A DNA stretch of 64,000 bases from Oxalobacteraceae bacterium AB_14 (GTDB lineage: Bacteria; Pseudomonadota; Gammaproteobacteria; Burkholderiales; Burkholderiaceae_D). Position 1 is the first letter of the stretch. Each line of letters starts with the position of its first letter. Position numbers and translations under genes: made by a program. The stretch covers positions 964,350-1,028,349 of the forward strand of contig KB906724.1 of the NCBI GenBank assembly GCA_000381565.1. Reading direction: 5' to 3'. The notes beneath the pieces were generated by a model, which was not told the origin of the DNA, did no database searches, and saw nothing but the letters and a program-made list of their open reading frames with translations. Below are positions 57,466-64,000 of the stretch, piece by piece.

Positions 57466-58746
57466 TCACCTCTGGATGGGCTGCTGCTGGGGAAATTCAA
57501 GGATAAAGATGGCGTAGGCGCCCTCGCGCGAGACGCAATGGATGCTGGCGTTCCAGGCCTGCATGATCTCCTCGCACAAGGCCAGGCCGATGCCGGCGCC
57601 GTTGTGCGGCGGATGGGAATAAAAGCGCCGGAAGATCAGCGGCATCTGCTGCGCCGGGATGCCGCAGGCGGTGTCGATGAACAGCAGGCGTGGCGGCTGG
57701 CGCGCGCCATCGACCACGATGCGCACCCGGCCCTTGCCGGCGCGCTGCACCGCCTTGAGCGCGTTGCGCAGCAGGTTGAGCAGGATCACCACCGACAACT
57801 CGGTCTGGCCGGCGAAGCTGAAGTCGCGCCGTATTTCCAGCGCCACCAGCTTTTGCTGGGTGGCGTTGGAGAAGGGGTAGCGCTTGAGCACCGCCTCCAC
57901 CACGCCCTCCATCTTCACCTCTTCCACCGGCCGCAGGTTCTGCCGCACCGCCGTCGCGCTGAGCAGGAACAGGTCGATCATGTGGTTCATATGCCGCACC
58001 TCGAACTGGATGCGCGCCAGCGCGTCGACGGCGCTGAGGCGGTCCTCCTGGGAGCGGTTGCCGGGGTCGGTATACATGCGCAGCAGGCCGCGCACATTGG
58101 CGTCGACGCTGGTGAGCGGCGTGCGCAGTTCGTGCGCCACGGTGGCCAGGCCGGCGCCCAGCCCGGCCAGCTTCTCCTGCGCCAGCACGTGGCGGCTGAT
58201 CTTGGCGGCCGACAGCGCGGCGATGGTGAACAGGTGGATCGGCAGCTGTTGCAGCACCGGCCGGCTCAGCATGGCCGCGCCTTCGCCCAGCAAGGCGGCG
58301 GCCAGGCAGGCCGCGCTGGTGCCGATCAGGTAGGCCCTGGCGGCCAGGCCGGTGTCGAAGTGGAACAGCACCACCAGCCCGATCAGCAGCGATTCGCTCC
58401 ACACGCCCGACCCGTGGTTCATCAGGAACATGAAGGTGAAGAAGAACGGGAAGATGTAGCTGAGCGTGACGAGCAGGTACAGGTGCAGCATGCGGCGGCT
58501 GAACTGGCGGGCGAACAGGCCCAGCGCGCACAGCAGGATGCCCAGCAGGCGCAGCGGCAGGCTCTCGTACTCTTGTGGAAAGAAGTTCTGCCAGATCACG
58601 TAGTACAGCGGCATGCCCACCGTGCCTATGCTGGCCAGCAGCAGCACGCGCACCAAGGCATGGTCCTCGCGTCCATGGTAAAGCAGCAGCGACTGGACCA
58701 GGCCGTGCTGCCAGTGTTTCCAGCGTTCTTGCAGTGGTGGCGTCAT
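57466..58746 (-). CDS. jqsS: JqsS/CqsS-like membrane sensor histidine kinase
   Basis: 426 aa. Six or so membrane helices (about 30-185) resemble the CAI-1/LAI-1 sensor module. Then come a HisKA domain with phospho-acceptor His205 in VAHELRTPL and an HATPase domain (N-box LNLLRNAL, G1 DTACGIP, G2 NGAGIGLALC). Unlike Vibrio CqsS it lacks a fused receiver, which instead exists as the separate JqsR. It is divergent from jqsA by about 170 bp. The start is not certain: ATG 58746 or TTG 58767. Confidence 0.82.
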   Translation of the reverse strand: MTPPLQERWKHWQHGLVQSLLLYHGREDHALVRVLLLASIGTVGMPLYYVIWQNFFPQEYESLPLRLLGILLCALGLFARQFSRRMLHLYLLVTLSYIFPFFFTFMFLMNHGSGVWSESLLIGLVVLFHFDTGLAARAYLIGTSAACLAAALLGEGAAMLSRPVLQQLPIHLFTIAALSAAKISRHVLAQEKLAGLGAGLATVAHELRTPLTSVDANVRGLLRMYTDPGNRSQEDRLSAVDALARIQFEVRHMNHMIDLFLLSATAVRQNLRPVEEVKMEGVVEAVLKRYPFSNATQQKLVALEIRRDFSFAGQTELSVVILLNLLRNALKAVQRAGKGRVRIVVDGARQPPRLLFIDTACGIPAQQMPLIFRRFYSHPPHNGAGIGLALCEEIMQAWNASIHCVSREGAYAIFILEFPQQQPIQR

Positions 58747-58819
58747 GGGCAAATTGACTTTTATCAAGGTGCCATGATGGCCTTAAATTGCAACGCGCTT
58801 GCACATATCAAAACATTGC

Positions 58820-58833
58820 TTGATCAGTATCAA
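58820..58833. promoter_or_regulatory. Small inverted repeat between jqsS and jqsA
   Basis: TTGAT (58820-58824) and ATCAA (58829-58833) flank 4 bp in the divergent jqsS-jqsA spacer. It could be an operator. The evidence is weak. Confidence 0.2.
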
Positions 58834-58916
58834 TTACCTTTTGTTTTTTTGGCCTCAAGGTTGGCGTTGTATTCATAAAAAAGCAACCATTCCCAAACAA
58901 CGAAAGGAGCCAGAAA

Positions 58917-60176
58917 ATGCCCCATGCGATAGCCCTGGATCATATCCACGCCCAGGTTTTTTCCTTGCCAGCCGAACAAAACATGCCCGATTTCGTGACC
59001 CGCCGCATGAATGAACACTATGTCACCCGTATCGAGCAACTATTGGGCGGTGAACATCCGCACGCCTGGCAGCCGACGCCGGCCGGCGCGGTCTTCCTGG
59101 CCGGTAACGACTACCTGTGCCTGGCCGGCGAGCGGACGCTGATGCAGGCGCAGACGGCGGCGCTGGCGCACAGCCAGGGCGAGCTGCTGATGTCGGCCGT
59201 GTATTTGCAGGAGGGCAGCGCGCAGCACCGGCTGGAGCGCAAATTCGCCCGCTTCATGGGGGCGCAGGACGGCATCCTGGCGCAGTCCGGCTGGGCCGCC
59301 AACGTCGGCCTGGTGCAGACGCTGGCCGCGCCCGGCATCCCGGTCTACCTGGACATGCAGGCGCACGCCTCGCTGTGGGAGGGCGTGCAGTCGGCCGGCG
59401 CGCTGCCGGTGCCCTTCCTGCACAACGATATGGAACATTTGCACAAGCAGCTGGCGCGCCACGGACGCGGCCTGATCGTGGTCGACGCGCTGTACAGCAC
59501 CAACGGCAGCGTGGCGCCGTTGCGCGAGCTGGTGGAAGTCGCCGAGCGCAGCGGCTGCCTGCTGATCGTCGACGAATCGCATTCGCTGGGCACGCACGGC
59601 CCGCGCGGCGCCGGCCTGGTGGCGGCGCTGGGCTTGAGCGAGCGGGTGCATTTCCGCACGGCGTCGCTGGCCAAGGCGTTTGCCGGGCGCGCCGGCTTCA
59701 TCACCTGTTCCAGCAGGTTCAAGGGCTATTTCCTGTCGGCGTCGCGCCCGGCCATTTTCAGCTCCTGCCTGCTGGGGCATGAGCTGGCCTGGTTCGACGC
59801 CGCCATCGATTTCGTCGCCGCGGCCGACGACCGCCGCGCCACGCTGCACGCGCATGCGGCCGAGGTGCGCGAGGAGTTGAGCGCGCTGGGCTACAACGTC
59901 GGCGACGGCAGCGAGCAGATCATCGCGCTCGAGCCGGGGCCGGAGCCGAAGACGCTGGCGCTGCGCAAGCTGCTGGAGCGGCACGGCGTCTACGGCGCCA
60001 TGTTCTGCGCGCCGGCCACGCCGAAGAACCGCTCGCTGGTGCGGCTGACGCTGAACGCCGGCCTGGAGCGGGCGCAGTTGTCGCGCATCATCCAGGCCTG
60101 CGACGACATCCGCGACCAGGCCGACCTGGAAAACTGGTCGTCGACCCGGCGCATGCGCCGGCTTGCGCTGGTGTGA
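58917..60176 (+). CDS. jqsA: Alpha-hydroxyketone autoinducer synthase (CqsA/JqsA type)
   Basis: 419 aa PLP-dependent enzyme of the alpha-oxoamine synthase family. It joins an acyl-CoA to an amino-acid-derived donor to make CAI-1/LAI-1-like signals. Landmarks are LAGNDYLCLAG, the PLP-stacking His149 in QAHASLWEG, Asp219 in LLIVDESHSLG, and the Schiff-base Lys253 in TASLAKAFAG. AGGAG lies 8 bp before the ATG. Its divergent neighbour is the cognate sensor kinase, which separates it from KBL/BioF housekeeping relatives. Confidence 0.88.
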   Translation: MPHAIALDHIHAQVFSLPAEQNMPDFVTRRMNEHYVTRIEQLLGGEHPHAWQPTPAGAVFLAGNDYLCLAGERTLMQAQTAALAHSQGELLMSAVYLQEGSAQHRLERKFARFMGAQDGILAQSGWAANVGLVQTLAAPGIPVYLDMQAHASLWEGVQSAGALPVPFLHNDMEHLHKQLARHGRGLIVVDALYSTNGSVAPLRELVEVAERSGCLLIVDESHSLGTHGPRGAGLVAALGLSERVHFRTASLAKAFAGRAGFITCSSRFKGYFLSASRPAIFSSCLLGHELAWFDAAIDFVAAADDRRATLHAHAAEVREELSALGYNVGDGSEQIIALEPGPEPKTLALRKLLERHGVYGAMFCAPATPKNRSLVRLTLNAGLERAQLSRIIQACDDIRDQADLENWSSTRRMRRLALV

Positions 60177-60215
60177 CGCCCTCGGTTCGCCGTCCGGTGC
60201 GCTATCATGGAGGCT

Positions 60216-60605
60216 ATGACTGATACCCAAACTCTCTACGAAGTGATCGGCGGCGCATCGCGCGTGCGCGACATGGTCGACCGTTTTTATGACCTGATGG
60301 AACTGGAGCCGGAGTTTGCGCTGTTGCGCGCCGCCCATCCGCCCACGCTGGACAACGCGCGCGAGCGCCTGTTCATGTTCCTGAGCGGCTGGATGGGCGG
60401 GCCGGACCTGTACGTCGAAGCGCACGGCCATCCGCGCCTGCGCATGCGGCACATGCCGTTCGCCATCGGCACCCAGGAGCGCGACCAGTGGCTGCGCGCG
60501 ATGGCGTGGGCGATGGAGGATGTCGGCATCGCCGAGGCGCTGCGTTTGCGGTTGATGGAGTCTTTCTATCAAACCGCCGACTGGATGCGCAACAAGCCGG
60601 ATTGA
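60216..60605 (+). CDS. Group II truncated haemoglobin
   Basis: 129 aa. A truncated globin with LYEVIGGASRVRDMVDRFYDLM at the start, a Phe-rich distal region (FMFLSGWMGGP), the proximal His region (HPRLRMRHMPF) and the Trp at QWLRAMAWAM typical of group II. It binds O2 or NO, with likely roles in NO detoxification or redox sensing. The start is uncertain: ATG 60216 has GGAGG only 2 bp away, and ATG 60207 has no ribosome-binding site. It lies 6 bp before rmuC. Confidence 0.88.
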   Translation: MTDTQTLYEVIGGASRVRDMVDRFYDLMELEPEFALLRAAHPPTLDNARERLFMFLSGWMGGPDLYVEAHGHPRLRMRHMPFAIGTQERDQWLRAMAWAMEDVGIAEALRLRLMESFYQTADWMRNKPD

Positions 60606-60610
60606 CCCCC

Positions 60611-61924
60611 ATGAACCAGACCGAATTCTATGTGCTGCTGGCCGCGCTCGCGGCCGTGCTGGTCTTGCAGGCGCTGTCGCTGCTGCGCGCGCGCGGGCAG
60701 GCGGGCGATGGCGGCGGCCTGGCCGAACGCATCGAGCGCGTCGAGCGCGAAGTGCGGATGCAGTTGCAGACCACGGCGCAAGCCACGCACGCGGCCAGCG
60801 TGCAGCAGTTCGAGGCCTTGCGCCGGCAACTGGAGGCGCAGGGGCTGGTCGGCCGCGACGAGCAGGGCCGCAGCCTGAAGCAGTTCGCCGACAGCATGAA
60901 TCAAACGCTGGCGCGGTTGACCGAATCGAACGCCGCGCGCATGCAGGAAGTGCGCGCCACGCTGGAGGCCAAGATCAAGGACCTGCAGGCGGACAACGGC
61001 GCGCGGCTGGAGGAGATGCGCAAGACCGTCGACGAGAAGCTGCACGCGACGCTGGAGGCGCGCCTGAGCGCCTCGTTCCAGCAGGTGTCCGAGCGGCTCG
61101 AGCGCGTGCACCAGGGGCTGGGCGAGATGCAGCAGCTGGCGCTGGGCGTGGGCGACCTGAAACGGGTGCTGACCAATGTGAAGACGCGCGGCACCTGGGG
61201 CGAGGTGCAGCTGGAGATGTTGCTCGAGCAGGTGCTCACGCCCGAGCAGTACGCAAAGAACGTCGAGACCATCGCCGGCAGCGGCGCGCGGGTGGAATTC
61301 GCGCTCAAGCTGCCGGGCCAGGTCGAGGGCGGGGCGCCGGTGTGGATGCCGATCGACGCCAAGTTCCCGAAGGAGCAGTACGAGCGCCTGCTGGACGCCG
61401 CCGACCGCGCCGACGCGGAAGGCGTGGCGCTGGCCGGCCGCGAGCTGGAACGCGCGGTGCGCGGCGAGGCCAAGACCATCTCGGAGAAATACGTGTCGCC
61501 GCCGCACACCACCGATTTCGCCATCCTGTTCCTGCCGACCGAAGGCCTGTACGCGGAGGTGATGCGCCGTCCCGGCCTGGCCGACGAGTTGCAGCGCGTG
61601 CACCGCATCAGCATCGCCGGGCCGTCGACCTTGTCGGCGCTGCTCAATAGTTTGCAGATGGGCTTCCGCACGCTGGCGCTGGAGCAGCGTTCGTCGGAAG
61701 TATGGCAGGTGCTGGGCGCGGTCAAGACCGAGTTCGGCAAGTTCGGCGACGTGCTGTCGGCCACCAGGCTGGCGCTGGAGCGGGCCGCCAGGAACATCGA
61801 ATCGGCCGAGACCCGCAGCCGCCAGATGGCGCGCAAGCTGAAGTCGGTGGAGGCGCTGCCGAGCGAGGCGGCGCAGCTGCTGCTGGGACCTGAAATCGAC
61901 AAGAGTGATTCCGACCTGGAATAG
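60611..61924 (+). CDS. rmuC: DNA recombination protein RmuC
   Basis: 437 aa. An N-terminal membrane anchor (about 5-27) and a long coiled coil (about 35-180) precede the nuclease-like RmuC domain. Family motifs are [45 protein letters not shown] [20 protein letters not shown], and the [15 protein letters not shown] helix. It limits inversions at repeats. The ATG at 60611 is used because the family starts with the anchor. Confidence 0.94.
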   Translation: MNQTEFYVLLAALAAVLVLQALSLLRARGQAGDGGGLAERIERVEREVRMQLQTTAQATHAASVQQFEALRRQLEAQGLVGRDEQGRSLKQFADSMNQTLARLTESNAARMQEVRATLEAKIKDLQADNGARLEEMRKTVDEKLHATLEARLSASFQQVSERLERVHQGLGEMQQLALGVGDLKRVLTNVKTRGTWGEVQLEMLLEQVLTPEQYAKNVETIAGSGARVEFALKLPGQVEGGAPVWMPIDAKFPKEQYERLLDAADRADAEGVALAGRELERAVRGEAKTISEKYVSPPHTTDFAILFLPTEGLYAEVMRRPGLADELQRVHRISIAGPSTLSALLNSLQMGFRTLALEQRSSEVWQVLGAVKTEFGKFGDVLSATRLALERAARNIESAETRSRQMARKLKSVEALPSEAAQLLLGPEIDKSDSDLE

Positions 61925-61937
61925 AACGGAGACAGCC

Positions 61938-63899
61938 ATGCCCGCTCGCACGCCCGATTTTTCCACGGTCGGCACACCGGCCGTCCAGCGCAACAAGATC
62001 GTCAGCGCGGCCGACGCGGTCGGCCTGATACGCGACGGCGACACCATCGCCACCGGCGGCTTTGTCGGCGTCGGCTTCGCGGAGAATATCGCGGTGGCGC
62101 TGGAGCGGCGCTTCCTGTCCGCCGACAGCGGCGGCCACCCGCGCGACCTGACCTTGCTGTACGCGGCCGGCCAGGGCGACGGCAAGGAGCGCGGCCTGAA
62201 TCACTTCGGCCACGAGGGCCTGCTCAAGCGCGTGATCGGCGGCCACTGGAGCCTGGTGCCCAAGCTGCAGCAGCTGGCCATGTCCGGCAAGATCGAAGCG
62301 TACAACCTGCCGCAAGGCGTGATCAGCCAGCTGTTCCGCGACACCGCCGCCGGCAAGCCGGGATTGATCACGCACGTCGGCCTCGGCACCTTTGTCGACC
62401 CGCGCCACGGCGGCGGCAAGATCAACGCCCGCACCACCGAGGAGCTGGTCGAGCTGATGACGCTGGGCGGCAAGGAATACCTGTTCTACAAATCGCAGCC
62501 GGTGCACGTGGGGATCATCCGCGGCACCACGGCGGACGCGCTGGGCAATATCACCATGGAGCGCGAGGCGCTGACCCTGGAGGCGCTGGCGATCGCGATG
62601 GCCGCGCACAATTCGGGCGGCATCGTCATCGTGCAGGTCGAGCGCATCGCCGAGCGCGGCACGCTCAATCCGCGCCAGGTCAAGATTCCCGGCATCCTGG
62701 TCGATTGCGTGGTGGTGGCGGAAAAGCCCGAATACCATATGCAGACTTTCGCCGAACCATACAACCCGGCCTACTCGGGCGAGCTGCGCGTGCCCTTGTC
62801 GGCGGTGGCGCCGATGGCCATGTCGGAGCGCAAGATTATCGCCCGCCGCGCGCTGATGGAGCTGCGGCCGAACAACGTCGTCAACCTCGGCATCGGCATG
62901 CCGGAAGGCGTGGCGGCGGTGGCGGCGGAAGAGAAGCTGCTGGACCTGGTCACGCTGACAGCGGAGCCGGGCGTGATCGGCGGCATGCCGGCCGGCGGCT
63001 TGAACTTCGGCGCGGCCACCAACGCCGACGCGGTCATCGACCAGCCTTACCAGTTCGACTTCTACGACGGCGGCGGGCTGGATGTGGCGGTGCTCGGGCT
63101 GGCGCAGGCCGACCGCCACGGCAATCTGAACGTCAGCAAATTCGGCAGCAAGCTGGCCGGCGCCGGAGGCTTCATCAACATCAGCCAGAATGCGCGCAAG
63201 GTGGTGTTTGTCGGCACCTTCACGGCCGACAAGGGCGCCACCCGCAAGTTCATCGACGAGGTGGAACACCGCACCTACAGCGGCGAGTATGCGGCGCGGC
63301 GCGGGCAGGAGGCCTTGTTCATCACCGAACGCTGCGTGATGCGGCTGGTGCTGGACGGCGGCATGTCCGGGCTGGAGCTGATCGAGATCGCGCCCGGCGT
63401 GGATGTGGAGCGCGACATCCTGGCGCACATGGATTTTAAGCCGGCGATCAGCGCGCAGCTGAAGGTGATGGACGCGCGCATCTTCGCGCCGCTGGCGATG
63501 AACTGGCGCGCCGATTTCCTGGCGCTGCCGCTGGACCAGCGCTTGGTGTACGACGCGCAGCAGGAGCTGTTCTTCGTCAATTTCGAGGGCTTTGAAATCA
63601 GCGACGCCGAGACCATCGCCACCATCTGCGCGATGGTGGCGGAGCGCCTGGCGCCGCTGGGCCGCAAAGTGCCGGCGGTGATCAACTACGACAACTTCTC
63701 GATCGCGCCGGATCTGATGGACCAATACGTGGCGGCGGTGAATCAGCTGGCGGAGCGCTACTACAGCAAGGTCACGCGCTACGCACACAGCACCTTCATG
63801 CGCGCCAGCCTGGGACGCGCCTTCCGCCGCATCGAGAAGGACGCGGCGCTGTTCGCCAACTCGGCCGAGGCGCTGCTGCGCTTGCAGCAGGAGGACTAG
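61938..63899 (+). CDS. Fused acetate/3-ketoacid CoA-transferase with C-terminal extension
   Basis: 653 aa. It contains both halves of a family I CoA-transferase, like E. coli YdiF (531 aa): [19 protein letters not shown] and [11 protein letters not shown] in the first, then [14 protein letters not shown], and the catalytic Glu in [11 protein letters not shown]. It moves CoA between short-chain acids, such as acetate, propionate or acetoacetate. An extra 110-120 residue C-terminal region (about 535-653) has no counterpart in YdiF. GGAG lies 7 bp before the ATG. It may feed PHA precursors. Confidence 0.86.
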   Translation: MPARTPDFSTVGTPAVQRNKIVSAADAVGLIRDGDTIATGGFVGVGFAENIAVALERRFLSADSGGHPRDLTLLYAAGQGDGKERGLNHFGHEGLLKRVIGGHWSLVPKLQQLAMSGKIEAYNLPQGVISQLFRDTAAGKPGLITHVGLGTFVDPRHGGGKINARTTEELVELMTLGGKEYLFYKSQPVHVGIIRGTTADALGNITMEREALTLEALAIAMAAHNSGGIVIVQVERIAERGTLNPRQVKIPGILVDCVVVAEKPEYHMQTFAEPYNPAYSGELRVPLSAVAPMAMSERKIIARRALMELRPNNVVNLGIGMPEGVAAVAAEEKLLDLVTLTAEPGVIGGMPAGGLNFGAATNADAVIDQPYQFDFYDGGGLDVAVLGLAQADRHGNLNVSKFGSKLAGAGGFINISQNARKVVFVGTFTADKGATRKFIDEVEHRTYSGEYAARRGQEALFITERCVMRLVLDGGMSGLELIEIAPGVDVERDILAHMDFKPAISAQLKVMDARIFAPLAMNWRADFLALPLDQRLVYDAQQELFFVNFEGFEISDAETIATICAMVAERLAPLGRKVPAVINYDNFSIAPDLMDQYVAAVNQLAERYYSKVTRYAHSTFMRASLGRAFRRIEKDAALFANSAEALLRLQQED

Positions 63900-63900
63900 G

Positions 63901-64000
63901 CTAGCGGCTGGCCAGGCGTTCCAGCCGCAGGCGGTGGCGCTCGTCGGTGACGCTGCGCGCCGCCAAATAGACCGCCAGCGTGACCGCCAGCCCGCTGCCG
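63901..64000 (-). CDS. Unidentified protein, C-terminal 32 codons only
   Basis: The gene enters from the right edge and stops at TAG (63903-63901), 2 bp from the convergent CoA-transferase stop. The visible end has a hydrophobic stretch (GLAVTLAVYLAA) followed by a charged, Arg-rich tail. It may end a membrane protein. No family can be assigned. Confidence 0.5.
   Translation of the reverse strand, partial: GSGLAVTLAVYLAARSVTDERHRLRLERLASR

Overview
This is a G+C-rich (about 63-65% by eye), gene-dense stretch of bacterial chromosome. Gene content and order point to a betaproteobacterium of the Oxalobacteraceae, near Duganella, Massilia or Janthinobacterium. The supporting features are a phasin gene, a PEP-CTERM protein next to PrsT, the ribF-ileS-lspA-coaBC-dut cluster, prkA-yeaH-spoVR, and a CqsA/JqsA-type alpha-hydroxyketone quorum-sensing locus of the kind described in Janthinobacterium/Duganella. 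I saw no prophage, insertion sequence, CRISPR array or rRNA operon. There is one tRNA gene (initiator tRNA-Met).

Layout. 1-2500: rpmB (cut by the window edge), radC, an FKBP-type isomerase and ispH. 2500-6470: a branched-chain amino-acid ABC transporter (livHMGF) behind a structured leader, without its binding protein. 6500-11500: phasin with probable PhaR operators, an EamA transporter, a nitroreductase, a PBP7-like endopeptidase, an IclR regulator and dgkA. 11590-15550: a decayed sulfate-uptake locus. It has a frameshifted sbp and fused remnants of cysT, cysW, cysA and cysB, with an intact 1-Cys peroxiredoxin and a TSUP permease in between. 15590-22420: a TonB-dependent receptor, then a leftward run NUDIX-aat-bpt-pyrD-tas. 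22540-29430: tRNA-fMet, a hexapeptide acyltransferase, a PEP-CTERM protein with a sigma-54 promoter, prsT, a MerR regulator and an isolated accD. 29640-36530: a GGDEF/EAL protein, an AlkA-type glycosylase, a second EamA transporter, XdhC, two small genes and a lipoprotein resembling M48 peptidases. 36550-42790: dut-coaBC-lspA-ileS-ribF. 43010-46890: the energiser tonB-exbB-exbD-exbD plus a TPR protein. 47390-52270: prkA-yeaH-spoVR. 52760-64000: an adenine-deaminase-type enzyme, a large FtsX-like permease, jqsR-jqsS divergent from jqsA, a truncated haemoglobin, rmuC, a fused CoA-transferase and a cut gene.

How they work together. TonB/ExbB/ExbD could energise the TonB-dependent receptor. The phasin, its operators and the CoA-transferase fit polyhydroxyalkanoate and short-chain acyl-CoA metabolism. 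PrsT, the sigma-54-driven PEP-CTERM protein and the GGDEF/EAL protein suggest exopolysaccharide or floc formation. JqsA, JqsS and JqsR form a complete make-sense-respond quorum circuit. The most unusual parts are the decaying cys locus with its poly-A frameshift, the long JqsR-type regulator with an uncharacterised C-terminal region, a MerR protein with a duplicated sensor domain, an M48-like lipoprotein without an intact HExxH, and several regulatory DNA/RNA elements.
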